From: Calothrix sp. 336/3
GTDB taxonomy: Bacteria > Cyanobacteriota > Cyanobacteriia > Cyanobacteriales > Nostocaceae
Length of the DNA: 64,000 nucleotides
Assembly (NCBI RefSeq): GCF_000734895.2
Contig: NZ_CP011382.1
Location: 4,318,700-4,382,699 of the forward strand
Reading direction: 5' to 3'
Shown here in pieces: positions 54,056 to 63,459 of the stretch. Under the pieces are notes generated by a model, which saw only the letters and a program-made list of their open reading frames with translations, did not search any database and was not told where the DNA came from. A program made the translations under genes and the position numbers. Each line of letters begins with the position of its first letter. Position 1 is the first letter of the stretch.

Positions 54056-55408
54056 ATGAAATTTTTGGCTGCTAGAATCATTCTTACGCTTGCTATCCCC
54101 TGCTTGTTATTTTCCCCCTCCCTAGCTGCCGAAACCGTCCAACTCCTAGGACGTGCCATTTTACCAGCAGATACCTTTGCCCCAGGGGCAACATCGGGTC
54201 AATTAAAAAAAACTAACCGTACCACACCCTTTAGGCATTCCCAACCAGTACAGGGATTTTCATCGGTAATTCCTGGACCGAAGGTAGGTACGTATTTGGT
54301 CGTTTCCGATAACGGTTTTGGAGCTAAGGCAAATTCCCCAGATTATGTACTGCGTATTTATGCGGTAGAGCCAGACTTTACTACAGGTCGTGTTTTTCCT
54401 GTCAATTTGCAAACAGGTGAGCGTCTGAGCAGTTTCAATCGTCAAAGCTTTCTGGAACTCAATGACAAAAAAGGTTTGGTAAAATTTCCCCTCATTGCCG
54501 AACAAGCTGTTTACCCCACAAGCAATATTCCTGTAAGTGACAAAATTCAAAGTCAGCGATTACTTACTGGTGGTGATTTTGATATTGAATCCTTCCGTCG
54601 TGACAGTGATGGTACGTACTGGCTAGGGGATGAATTTGGTCCCTACCTACTGCATATCGGTAGTCAGGGTGAACTACTCGACTCGCCAATTTCTTTGCCT
54701 AACTTGGGGAAAATTGGCGGGTTAAATTTGATAAAATCTCCCGATCATCCAGATTTTGCTTCCCTTTCTAGCCAGGAAGAGAGACTGCAAGCAGCTAACC
54801 TGAGGGGTTCCAGTGGCTTTGAAGGATTAGCTATTAACCCTAGGGGGGATAAACTCTATGCGATGCTAGAAGGAGTAATTAAGGGGGATTCCCTACCGCG
54901 ACGACTCTTAATTCATGAGTTTGATTTAGCCAGTAAAAAATACACAGGCAAAGTTTTCTCCTATCGCTTAGAATCTTCGCACCATGCGATTGGTGAGTTA
55001 ACTGCGATTAACGATCATGAATTCATTGTGATTGAGCGAGACAATCGCCAAGGCGATCGCCGTCAACCTGGTTTTGCCAATCCTGCACAATTCAAGCGAC
55101 TTTATCTGATTAATCTCCAAAAAACCGATCATCAGGGATTTGTGGAGAAAAAACTTTTAGTAGATTTGTTAAAAATTGCTGACCCCCAGGGAATCGCGGG
55201 CAAAGATGCTTATCATGGTATCTTCACATTTCCCTTTGTCACCATTGAAAATGTTTTACCCCTAGATGCCAAAACACTATTAGTGATTAATGATAATAAT
55301 TACGCTGATAGCCAAGGGCGATCGCCAAAACAGTCAGATAACACAGAGTTTATCCTACTCCGCCTAGGGCAGTCGTTAAATTTAGACCCATCCCTATATG
55401 TCAGGTAA
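54056..55408 (+). CDS. Exported phytase-like/esterase-like propeller protein
   Basis: A 450-residue exported protein. Residues 1-25 are a signal peptide (IILTLAIPCLLFSPSLAA). The rest matches the family labelled esterase-like activity of phytase: FSSVIPGP..YLVVSDNGFG, GGDFDIESFRRDSDGTYW, LGDEFGPYL and GSSGFEGLAINPRGDKLYAM. Acidic residues repeat at propeller turns (DNG, DIES, DEFG, EGLA, NDNNYAD). It probably acts on phosphate esters outside the cytoplasm, but activity is unproven. ndhM lies just upstream and could share a transcript. Confidence 0.83.
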   Translation: MKFLAARIILTLAIPCLLFSPSLAAETVQLLGRAILPADTFAPGATSGQLKKTNRTTPFRHSQPVQGFSSVIPGPKVGTYLVVSDNGFGAKANSPDYVLRIYAVEPDFTTGRVFPVNLQTGERLSSFNRQSFLELNDKKGLVKFPLIAEQAVYPTSNIPVSDKIQSQRLLTGGDFDIESFRRDSDGTYWLGDEFGPYLLHIGSQGELLDSPISLPNLGKIGGLNLIKSPDHPDFASLSSQEERLQAANLRGSSGFEGLAINPRGDKLYAMLEGVIKGDSLPRRLLIHEFDLASKKYTGKVFSYRLESSHHAIGELTAINDHEFIVIERDNRQGDRRQPGFANPAQFKRLYLINLQKTDHQGFVEKKLLVDLLKIADPQGIAGKDAYHGIFTFPFVTIENVLPLDAKTLLVINDNNYADSQGRSPKQSDNTEFILLRLGQSLNLDPSLYVR

Positions 55409-55674
55409 AATCCCTGAATGCTCAGGAAATATTGGGGGAAAGGAAGACTTGCAAGTTTGCTTCTGGATTTTCCCACGATTGCCAGAATTCATGTTTAGGA
55501 ATGCTCTACCCCATCTTCTGATTAAATATGTTAAATTTCCGATCTGAATCGGGCTAGGGAGTAATAAACTGAAAATCTCAGAATTATCTTTTCATCTTCA
55601 GGATGCCACAGCCAACTAGTACTACTTTGTGTCAGTTGAGATTTCATTGCCCAGGGTTACAAAAACTTCATAGG

Positions 55675-55950
55675 ATGAGCTTTGTCACTATTGTTTATCC
55701 TGGCTGTGTTGACAGCATTATGGACTCATTCAACACAAACACCATGTTGAAGACCTTCCGGACACAGGTTAACAAAGTTTTTAGATATGATGATTTTTGG
55801 CATACTCCCCTAGGCAGAATCAGAAAATTGATGCAAAATTTATCCGTAAACTGGCATCATCAACAAGTAGTTAACGGGAAAACCCTATTTCCAGTTGTTT
55901 ACAATTCAGGAGATAATTTTGTCAGATGGGAACTTAGTATTGCTTACTAG
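55675..55950 (+). CDS. Doubtful small protein, function unknown
   Basis: About 91 residues from the ATG at 55675; ATGs at 55603 and 55720 are in frame. The C-terminal half (VFRYDDFWHTPLGRIRKLM, VVNGKTLFPVVYNSGDNF) reads like real protein, with aromatic and charged residues mixed, but I know no family. The N-terminal part looks random. The 101-bp element begins 27 bases after its stop. It may be a real small gene or a chance frame. Confidence 0.35.
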   Translation: MSFVTIVYPGCVDSIMDSFNTNTMLKTFRTQVNKVFRYDDFWHTPLGRIRKLMQNLSVNWHHQQVVNGKTLFPVVYNSGDNFVRWELSIAY

Positions 55951-55977
55951 CTAGCTGCGGATATATCAATACTCAAT

Positions 55978-56078
55978 AGAATTCTTGCAGAAGTCGTGAA
56001 AAGGGGTGTTTCAATCTTGAACTTTGAACTCTTGAGCATTCCCTACCATCAACCAAAATCTATTTTTGCAAGAGGTCT
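55978..56078 (+). mobile_element. 101-bp MITE-like element, copy 2
   Basis: Left end AGAATTCTTGCA and right end TGCAAGAGGTCT are imperfect inverted repeats (10 of 12). It is the same length as, and inverted relative to, the copy at 17473-17573. It ends 78 bases before the phosphatase start codon, so it may carry part of that promoter. Confidence 0.6.
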
Positions 56079-56155
56079 AATCTATAAAATTGGCGGTAAC
56101 GGTTGCCGCTACTATTCACTTAAAAAAATTGCCAACACTGATCGGTGGGAAAATT

Positions 56156-58474
56156 ATGGAAAATGATGCGGCAATACTCGACTGCCCTAATGAACTCTGT
56201 CAAGCTCCCAATAACCTTACCGACAAGTATTGCAAGCAATGTGGCACATTTTTACCGAAACGTTTTCTCTGGGTTGCGGGAGAAGTCAAATATTTAGGTA
56301 AACCCGGAGAAATTATCGGCGATCGCTATTTAATTATCAAAGACTCAATATTATTTGATACGAAGCCGGGAACCGTTCCCAATGCACCAGAACCATCAAA
56401 TATTCAGGCAATTCGCCCTTATCTCCGGTTGATTCCCTACCGACTAAACGCGCCTCAAGTGTATGGAATTTTACCAATAAGTCAGGGTAATAGTACTCAA
56501 GAAATTTTACTTTTAGAAAAACCTCCCCTAGTGGTCAATAGTAATTCCCAACTAGAGGTGAGTCTATGTCCCAGTCTCGATAAAGCTTGGAGCCAAGCCA
56601 CATCGCTGCGCCAGTTAAATTGGTTATGGCAAATAGCCCAGTTATGGCAACCCCTAGCAACGGAAGGAGTCGCCTCAACTCTCTTAAATTGGCAGCTACT
56701 ACGGACAGAAGGCTCCTTAGTCAAGTTACTAGAACTACAAGCAGATAGACAGCCCGGTTTGACATTAAAGGATTTAGGAGCATTTTGGCTACAATTACAG
56801 GCAAATAGCCAACCCGCGATCGCCGAATTTTTACTCCAGGTGTGTAACTTACTTCAAGAAGGCAAAATACACGCCGCCGAACAGTTAGTGAGTGTGTTAG
56901 ACCAGGGTTTAGCAGAACTGGGCAGGGGTAAGGGTGAAAATGGCAAATCCCCCACATCCACCGCGATCGCCATTGCGACCAAAAGTGATACAGGTCCCAG
57001 TCGTCAGCGCAATGAAGATGCCTGTTATCCCCCCAGTGGTTCCCACGTCACTAAACCCCCCGAAAATTCTGCCCTGGCGATCGTCTGTGATGGTATTGGC
57101 GGTCACGAAGGAGGTAACGTCGCCTCAAATTTAGCCATTGAGACTATTCAGCAGCAAATACAACAACTGACTCAAGTCCCCTCCGACCATATCAACCCGA
57201 CAACCTTCCTAGAAGACTTACAGCGAGCCGCCGCCAGCGCTAACGACAAAATCAGTCAACGCAACGACAGCGAAAGCCGACAAGGACGACAACGCATGGG
57301 AACAACCCTAGTCATGGCTTTACCCGTTGCCCACGAAATGTATATTGCCCATGTCGGTGATAGTCGAGCTTACTGGATTACCCGTCAAGGCTGTTATCAA
57401 GTCACCTTAGATGATGATGTGGCTTCGCGGGAAGTTCGTCTGGGCTATGCCATCTATCGTGATGCCGTTCTCCAAGGCTCCTCAGGCTCCCTTGTTCAAG
57501 CTTTAGGTATGGGTTCGAGTAATTCTCTCCATCCCACCGCCGAGCGCTATATCTTAGACGAAGACAGCATATTTTTACTCTGCTCCGATGGCTTAAGTGA
57601 TTTTGACCGGGTAGAGCAACACTGGGAAACAGAAATCCTGCCGATTTTGGCTGGGGATACCGATGTGGTAACGGCTACAGACAAGTTGGTGGAAATTGCT
57701 AATACCCAAAATGGGCATGATAACGTCACCATTGCCCTGATGTATTATCAAATTCGCTTTCAAGAGCCAGAAACACCAATCAAAGTCGGTTCTGTAGAGC
57801 CGTTAGTCATTCCCGAAGTCAAGTATGAAGTTAATACAGCCTTACCCCAACAAGCTCCTGCTGTCACCACCCAAAGAACACAAGTAGTCCCAGATACGAT
57901 TACAAAACGGCGATCGCCAGTTCCCCTACAGCTAGTGGTTCTTGCCTTTCTCTTCGTTGCCGGAGCCACAATCGGGATTATTTGGCGAATTTATAACCAG
58001 CAAAACTCGAATAATAATAATCCTCCCCCCACTCCCACCTTACCTGGTGTCTCCTCTGACCCGACTTCTACTATTTCCGCTTCTCCCCTAGCCACCAATA
58101 ATGGTTCTGCTTTGCCAACTCGCATCCCCCTGAAACCAGGAGTTATCATCACCACTACTGATTTAGGTATTGGATTTCAAAGAGTCCAAAGTCTTGAATC
58201 TCTCCCTCAGAAGAGTCTTCCTGAAATACCCATTCCTACTGGCAGTAAATTACAAGTAATTAACCCCCCAGCCAAAGATGCTCGACCAGAAGAGGAAGAT
58301 ATGGTGCAGTTGAAGGTCTGTAGTATTCCTCCATCCTCACCAACATCATTACTTCGCAAGGGAGATATTGGTTGGGTAAGCTTTGCCCAAATTAAGAAAA
58401 AAATTGCTGTTGAATCCTCCCCTCCTGGTGGACAGACTCCAGAGAAACCAGACCCATGCTTGGGAAATGGTTGA
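56156..58474 (+). CDS. Zinc-ribbon PP2C-type Ser/Thr phosphatase, membrane-anchored
   Basis: A 772-residue protein. Residues about 9-32 form a zinc ribbon (CPNELCQAP...YCKQCGTFLP). Residues 33-275 are an unnamed region that includes GEIIGDRYLI, reminiscent of a kinase start but without kinase motifs. Residues about 285-535 are a PP2C phosphatase: TKSDTGPSRQRNEDA, VCDGIGGHEGGN, MGTTLVMAL, HVGDSRAYW, LCSDGLSDF and GHDNVTIAL give all metal-binding acids. One span lies at about 600-620 (LQLVVLAFLFVAGATIGIIW), then a Pro/Thr-rich C-terminus with a possible SH3-like end. The start is the ATG at 56156; the frame stays open further up. A CHAT-FHA gene follows. Confidence 0.9.
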   Translation: MENDAAILDCPNELCQAPNNLTDKYCKQCGTFLPKRFLWVAGEVKYLGKPGEIIGDRYLIIKDSILFDTKPGTVPNAPEPSNIQAIRPYLRLIPYRLNAPQVYGILPISQGNSTQEILLLEKPPLVVNSNSQLEVSLCPSLDKAWSQATSLRQLNWLWQIAQLWQPLATEGVASTLLNWQLLRTEGSLVKLLELQADRQPGLTLKDLGAFWLQLQANSQPAIAEFLLQVCNLLQEGKIHAAEQLVSVLDQGLAELGRGKGENGKSPTSTAIAIATKSDTGPSRQRNEDACYPPSGSHVTKPPENSALAIVCDGIGGHEGGNVASNLAIETIQQQIQQLTQVPSDHINPTTFLEDLQRAAASANDKISQRNDSESRQGRQRMGTTLVMALPVAHEMYIAHVGDSRAYWITRQGCYQVTLDDDVASREVRLGYAIYRDAVLQGSSGSLVQALGMGSSNSLHPTAERYILDEDSIFLLCSDGLSDFDRVEQHWETEILPILAGDTDVVTATDKLVEIANTQNGHDNVTIALMYYQIRFQEPETPIKVGSVEPLVIPEVKYEVNTALPQQAPAVTTQRTQVVPDTITKRRSPVPLQLVVLAFLFVAGATIGIIWRIYNQQNSNNNNPPPTPTLPGVSSDPTSTISASPLATNNGSALPTRIPLKPGVIITTTDLGIGFQRVQSLESLPQKSLPEIPIPTGSKLQVINPPAKDARPEEEDMVQLKVCSIPPSSPTSLLRKGDIGWVSFAQIKKKIAVESSPPGGQTPEKPDPCLGNG

Positions 58475-58624
58475 ATAGTCAGAATCAGGGTACAAAACTC
58501 GATAGACTAATAACAGCCTATAATTTTACAGGTGATTAAATACAAAATAATTTTGGTATAACTGTTTGCCAGAAAAAATTGTTATTTTAAATAATTTGAA
58601 TTTACGCATTAGATTAACGAATCC

Positions 58625-60193
58625 ATGCCATCCCTGAACCTGGCGATCGCCCGTCTCGAAAATACAGGCACTCATAGTTTCGCCATTTGGGTGGTGAATG
58701 CTCCCTATCCCAGTGGTTATGTACTGCGTGACTGTGTATGGTCAAATGAACTCTCCCAAGTGTGGCAAGATTGGCGACAGTTTTTTGCCCCGAATATGGA
58801 TATTGCTCCAGGAATTACCCTGGCACCATCTGATCCAACTCCCATGCTGGAAGTTCCTTCCCCATCCTTTGGGCAAGTCAGTCGCGGTAGTCGTTTAATG
58901 CAACTCCTGGGTATTAATCTCTGGCGTTGGGTCTTTGATGGCAATATTCTCAATAGTGTGGAACGCAGTCAAGGTATGGCAATGGGACAGCATACCCGTT
59001 TGCATCTGCGCTTAGAAATTCGTGACCCCAGTCTTACCGCTTTACCCTGGGAAATTATGCAACGGGAAGCTGGACAGCCAGCAATTTCCCTCGGACAAAA
59101 TTTCCTATTCAGTCGTACTACCTGCGAAGTTGAACCCCTACCCTATTTACGAGCAGATCCAGCCTTAAATATTCTCTTGGTATTGGGAGAAGACAACAAG
59201 CTGCAATTAGACCAAGAAGCAAAAATCCTGGAACAAACCCTAGCTAATGGAAATTCCCTAGGTAATTTTGTCCCTGGTTATGCTCCTTGTTTAGTTCATA
59301 CTTTGGTACAACCCACTACCCAGGAACTAATTCAAGCTCTGGAAACTAAAGCCTATAATGTCCTATTTTATGCTGGTCATGGGGAACCAGGACCCGATGG
59401 TGGTTTTCTGCGTCTGTCTCCCCAAACCAAGCTGAATGGTATGGAATTAGCCCATGTTTTGACCCAAAATGGTGTCAAACTAGCCGTATTTAATGCCTGT
59501 TGGTTAGCTCAACCCGCAACGGTGAATGGACAAGTCATCCCTTCTAGTAGCTTGGCTGAAGTCTTAATTCGTCATGGAGTTCCTGCGGTTTTGGGAATGC
59601 GTGACGAAATTGGAGACGAGGAAAGTCTGACCTTTATTCATAGCTTTGCCCAAAGTTTGCGATCGCGCAAAACAATCGATGCTGCTGTGGCGGAAGCCAG
59701 ACAACAATTACTGACTGTTTACCGCTTTAATCAACCAGCTTGGACATTACCCGTCCTTTACTTGCATCCCCAATTTGAAGGTGAACTCATCCGTAGCTAT
59801 GATGAGGGAGTAACGGAATTACCACCAGATACTACTATCCCTAACGTGGCATCTCTATTGCCCGTCGCCCGCTTAAAATCGCCGGAAGTCACCTACACCT
59901 TACAAATCGGAGTCACCCGCATCGGTCGTACTGTTGATAATGATATTGTCATTCCGGAACCCTCTGTTTCCAAACATCATGCCGAAATCCTTTGTCGCAA
60001 TACCTTCACCGGAGCAACTCCTGTGCGAAACTATTACCTCAACGAGATGTCAACCTACGGCACCACATGGATTCTTGGGACTAATGGCTGGCAACAAATC
60101 CATCGCCAGGAAGTGTTTTTAGAGCCAGGAATGCAGATAAAGTTTGGTAGTAGTCGAAGCCAACCCTGGGAATTTGTTCTGGAAGAGGCTTGA
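58625..60193 (+). CDS. CHAT peptidase-like domain fused to an FHA domain
   Basis: A 522-residue protein. Residues about 70-390 are a caspase-like CHAT domain: the likely catalytic His is in LFYAGHGEPGPDGG and the Cys in AVFNACWLAQ, with GVPAVLGMRDEIGDEE and FAQSLRSRKTIDAAVAEAR following as in other CHAT proteins. Residues about 420-515 are an FHA domain (LQIGVTRIGRTVDNDIVIPE, PSVSKHHAEI). The FHA part should bind phosphothreonine, so the protease may be recruited or freed by phosphorylation; the phosphatase gene 150 bases upstream fits that (inference). No membrane segment. Confidence 0.87.
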   Translation: MPSLNLAIARLENTGTHSFAIWVVNAPYPSGYVLRDCVWSNELSQVWQDWRQFFAPNMDIAPGITLAPSDPTPMLEVPSPSFGQVSRGSRLMQLLGINLWRWVFDGNILNSVERSQGMAMGQHTRLHLRLEIRDPSLTALPWEIMQREAGQPAISLGQNFLFSRTTCEVEPLPYLRADPALNILLVLGEDNKLQLDQEAKILEQTLANGNSLGNFVPGYAPCLVHTLVQPTTQELIQALETKAYNVLFYAGHGEPGPDGGFLRLSPQTKLNGMELAHVLTQNGVKLAVFNACWLAQPATVNGQVIPSSSLAEVLIRHGVPAVLGMRDEIGDEESLTFIHSFAQSLRSRKTIDAAVAEARQQLLTVYRFNQPAWTLPVLYLHPQFEGELIRSYDEGVTELPPDTTIPNVASLLPVARLKSPEVTYTLQIGVTRIGRTVDNDIVIPEPSVSKHHAEILCRNTFTGATPVRNYYLNEMSTYGTTWILGTNGWQQIHRQEVFLEPGMQIKFGSSRSQPWEFVLEEA

Positions 60194-60410
60194 AATTTAC
60201 CCTAGTTAAAGCGATAACTAAAATAATTTACTCCTGAAACTTCCTGTTTCATAGCCGAGAAGTGAGAGATTATTTGTAATACAAAATTATAGACAATCGA
60301 GTCAATAGAAAAATCCAATTCTGATTTGCGGAAACGGGGTGAAGCAAGGTGTAGCTCTGAATACAGCCAAAGAAACCAAATAAACAAATACAAATTATCG
60401 GGAGGCGAAA
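60194..60410 (+). other. Spacer between the CHAT-FHA gene and the acidic protein gene
   Basis: A 217-base AT-rich spacer without ORF. It may carry a promoter for the next gene; no box is convincing. Confidence 0.35.
60401..60405 (+). promoter_or_regulatory. Strong Shine-Dalgarno site of the acidic protein gene
   Basis: GGAGG ends 5 bases before the ATG at 60411. It is one of the strongest sites in the window and implies high translation. Confidence 0.6.
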
Positions 60411-61031
60411 ATGGCTAATCAAGTAAATGGTATGCAAGTAAATGACATCGACATCGAATTTCTCGAAGCACTATTGCAACCAGAGGATGCAGCCTATCCT
60501 TGGAATACCTCCGATCCAGTTAATGAAGAGTATTTCCTCCAAGTTGAAGCTGATTCTTGTCTCCAAGATGTCCTAGAAGAAGAAGCTACCGAACGATCGC
60601 TGCTTTTCTTTAATCAGCTAGATAACCTCTGGTCATCGTATTACAATGATACTACAGAAGTATCTCTTGTCAATCAGGTTCAAGAAAATTTACAAACCAT
60701 GTTGGCAGCAGCAGTACCCCAAGAGTGGTTACAGGCGATCGCTCATAAAGCCGTCAATATCTTTAAATCTCAGCAATCCTTCAGCGAGCAGTTAGTGGAA
60801 TGCGTACAATCTGTATTGCCAATGTGGGAAAGTGATGATTTATCTGTGTTTGCTCGTCCCCTTGCCTACGCAATGCGTAGCAGTGATTCCCAAAGTAATG
60901 TCGAATCCTTGCTAAATAACGTTAAGGAAACCGAGTGGACAAAACTTTCCGAAATTGAACAAGCAAGAGTCAGTATGGCGATCGCCTACTATACCCTCAG
61001 ACAGCTAAACAATTCTGCAACTGAAAAGTAA
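60411..61031 (+). CDS. Acidic helical protein of unknown function
   Basis: A 206-residue acidic protein, rich in Glu, Gln and Leu, mostly helical, without signal or membrane segment. The first 50 residues are very acidic (DIDIEFLEALLQPEDAAYPW); the rest holds regular helices (LLFFNQLDNLW, WLQAIAHKAVNIF, FARPLAYAMR). A strong GGAGG site precedes the ATG. It follows PP2C and CHAT-FHA on the same strand, so it could be their adaptor or target (inference). I do not recognise the family. Confidence 0.75.
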   Translation: MANQVNGMQVNDIDIEFLEALLQPEDAAYPWNTSDPVNEEYFLQVEADSCLQDVLEEEATERSLLFFNQLDNLWSSYYNDTTEVSLVNQVQENLQTMLAAAVPQEWLQAIAHKAVNIFKSQQSFSEQLVECVQSVLPMWESDDLSVFARPLAYAMRSSDSQSNVESLLNNVKETEWTKLSEIEQARVSMAIAYYTLRQLNNSATEK

Positions 61032-61367
61032 CGACTTCGCCTCTGTTATAAAGTATTGTCAGATGATTTGTCGGCGAGATTGCTTTCCTGTCAACAGACA
61101 TATCAAAGCCGGAAACAATCTATCTTTAGTTACGAGAATGCCAGTTTCACCTTCTAATGTATTTGATGCAGCAAATAGCACCATCTACCAAAAGGAAGAA
61201 AAGTCCTCAGATTTGATTAATCCAGTGACTTGTAGGCAAAGTTTTTATCTATATACCATGTCCAATTTCCACCCTGACAGAAAAAATTGCTAATGGCTAA
61301 TTGTTAACCAATGATTATCAATCAGCTATTAGTAATCTCAAATCTTCAACGATCGCCTGCAAAAGTT
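61032..61367 (+). other. Convergent spacer without a gene
   Basis: A 336-base spacer between the acidic protein gene and the FHA-PrsW gene. The short + strand frame at 61063-61293 has unusual Cys/Arg/Ser content and no ribosome site; I do not call it. Degenerate words such as GCTAATGGCTAATTG occur near 61290. Confidence 0.45.
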
Positions 61368-62738
61368 TTATTTCGGACCTAGAAAACGAGTGGCGAAATT
61401 TTGCGATCGCGTGGGTGAAAGTGCCCTAGCTTTCAATATCGCTGCCATCAGGAAAGCATAGGACAAAACTCCAACAATCACCAATAACAGACCATTCAAC
61501 AGAGAGCCGGTGGCGTTCCAAAGAGCATGAAGCCCAGATGATGTCAAGTAGCCAACCAGTAGAATTTGCCAACTTTTACTAGGTTTGAGAACTGCCAATC
61601 CGATAAAGTATCCCAAATAGCCACTGTACGCCATATGTCCAGCGACAGAGCCAAGAATTCTCGGTATCAGCAATTGCAAACCAACTAATTGACCGCTATT
61701 CACCCCCGCCTGTTGAGCAACTGTTTGTGTAATTTGGGGTACATACTGACCTAGGGTTTCCAACAGGGTAAAACCCACTGCGGAAGCCGTACCCAAAAGA
61801 ATCCCATCCAAAGGTTCCCACACACCAATTTTTTCTCGCCATGGTGTCGGCAGGTTTTTACCAATGGCATAGGCAATAATCACCGGGAGTGCTTTCAGCA
61901 ATTCTTCCATGAGTCCTGCTCCAAAGAACATCCGAATCAACATTTCTGTGAAACTGATAGATTCTTGGTTAGAAGGTAAGCTTCCCGGTAACAGATTACG
62001 GAAAACGTAGATGAATAAGTCCAGTACAGGACTCAACAAAATTAAACTTGTAGCAACAACTGACCCAAACAACACCCACCAAGGTTTGGCTTTCCCACAC
62101 AATTGGTAGATAAAGTAATAAGCAGCAAAGGCGATATAGGTAGCTACTATTACTTGATTGGCTTGGGGTCTGCCAACGGTAGCAAACATTAATACTACAA
62201 AGACTACAGTCAGAATACCAGGAATCAGATAAGCCTTACGGGTTAAATCTTTACCCGTGGAGATAATTGGAAATAGCTGTGTAAAACTTACGGAGTCTGG
62301 TAGGTTTGGTGACTGATAATTAGCCCCAGGCAAAGCTGAACCCACGGGAGGGTTGAGGACAGTTGCTTGGTGATTAACTTCGTACTCAAAGAGAAATTCT
62401 GGACCGTCTGCACCCAAAGAAATGCGATCGCCTGCGACTAACTCCTGACAACTTTGTAACCTTTGTCCATTTAAATATGTGCCATTTGCGCTATTTAAAT
62501 CACAAATCACCCAACTGGATTCACTTTCGACTATCCCTGATATGGGACGAACTACCGCATGACGACGAGAGACCATCCGATACATCATGGGGTCTAAGAC
62601 AACTTGACAGCTGGGGTCACGTCCAATTACTACTTCTTTACTGGAGAACAGCGTATGACGGGAATCCCCGTGAAATGCCGTTCCATTACCAGACACTAGC
62701 CGCAAATAGGCATTCTGTCTTTTGTTATTGCCGGTCAT
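61368..62738 (-). CDS. FHA domain fused to a PrsW-type intramembrane protease
   Basis: A 456-residue protein. Residues about 10-120 are an FHA domain (VVIGRDPSCQVVLD, VSRRHAVV, SANGTYLNGQ). From about residue 165 it is a membrane protein with eight or so spans. The PrsW family motifs are visible in order: EELLKALPV (Glu pair), GFTLLETLGQ, and HMAYSGYLGYFIG. PrsW proteases cut anti-sigma factors in membranes. Here the FHA domain would couple cleavage to Thr phosphorylation (inference). The Glu and His expected for metal binding are present. It is convergent with the acidic-protein gene. Confidence 0.82.
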   Translation of the reverse strand: MTGNNKRQNAYLRLVSGNGTAFHGDSRHTLFSSKEVVIGRDPSCQVVLDPMMYRMVSRRHAVVRPISGIVESESSWVICDLNSANGTYLNGQRLQSCQELVAGDRISLGADGPEFLFEYEVNHQATVLNPPVGSALPGANYQSPNLPDSVSFTQLFPIISTGKDLTRKAYLIPGILTVVFVVLMFATVGRPQANQVIVATYIAFAAYYFIYQLCGKAKPWWVLFGSVVATSLILLSPVLDLFIYVFRNLLPGSLPSNQESISFTEMLIRMFFGAGLMEELLKALPVIIAYAIGKNLPTPWREKIGVWEPLDGILLGTASAVGFTLLETLGQYVPQITQTVAQQAGVNSGQLVGLQLLIPRILGSVAGHMAYSGYLGYFIGLAVLKPSKSWQILLVGYLTSSGLHALWNATGSLLNGLLLVIVGVLSYAFLMAAILKARALSPTRSQNFATRFLGPK

Positions 62739-62915
62739 CGAGTTGCAGGGTATTGCTAAACGATTGCTGAAATGTATCTGGCAGTAGGACTAAAACCCTA
62801 GCCATATCCACAACAGGATTGCTAAATACAATATAGCTTCACTGCTTCCCAAGAGATGATAAAATTACCAAAATCAAAGGGATGAAAGCTAAACTGTAAG
62901 CTCTATAAGCTTCTG

Positions 62916-63377
62916 TTAATCATGGGAACTGAGATTAAATTCGGCGATCGCCCTAGGAAAATTCCGATTTTCATGTCCGGAGCGACTTAATTTAATTAAA
63001 GCAAAACGTTGCAGGGGGGAAAGTTGCTGCCATTGGGTACTGCTGATAGTGACTCCGAATTCACCTGCTTGAGTTTGAACGGTTTCTGGTATGTTATGGG
63101 CATCCATCCAAGGTGGTTTGGGGTCAATTGCCAATTCTCCCACAGCTTTACCTGTACGCTGTAAAATCAAATCTTGGATATGTTGGCGATAAATAAGTAC
63201 TTCTCTATCCGTGGTACAGGGTAATTCTACAAGTTGCTCCCGCTCTGTCTGAGTTAGTTGGTTCCAGTCTGAGAGTTTCAGCTTAATTCCACAGGTATCT
63301 AGATGACAGCGCACCTGCATAGGAATGCATCGTAGGGAGTCAATAAAATCTGCTTCAAATTGAAAAAATTCTGCCAT
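62916..63377 (-). CDS. narM: Nitrate reductase-associated protein NarM
   Basis: A 153-residue soluble protein. The start MAEFFQFEADFIDSLRCIPM and the phrases HLDTCGIKLKLSDWNQL, LPCTTDREV, VQTQAGEFGVTIS and ALIKLSRSGHENRNF match the NarM family, which is required for active nitrate reductase in cyanobacteria, probably in molybdenum cofactor insertion. The family start is the ATG at 63377; the frame runs 11 residues further to 63410. No narB gene is visible within the window, so it is unlinked here. Cytoplasmic. Confidence 0.85.
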   Translation of the reverse strand: MAEFFQFEADFIDSLRCIPMQVRCHLDTCGIKLKLSDWNQLTQTEREQLVELPCTTDREVLIYRQHIQDLILQRTGKAVGELAIDPKPPWMDAHNIPETVQTQAGEFGVTISSTQWQQLSPLQRFALIKLSRSGHENRNFPRAIAEFNLSSHD

Positions 63378-63459
63378 AGTTGAAAAACTATCACAGCCAA
63401 GGGTGAACATTTATATGTTTGGATATATTGTCCCATTATTGGCTGTTTTGTTACCGAAA

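Noticed and set aside
61063-61293. Plus-strand frame of 76 residues
   Set aside because: No ribosome site, odd Cys/Arg/Ser content, no recognisable motif.
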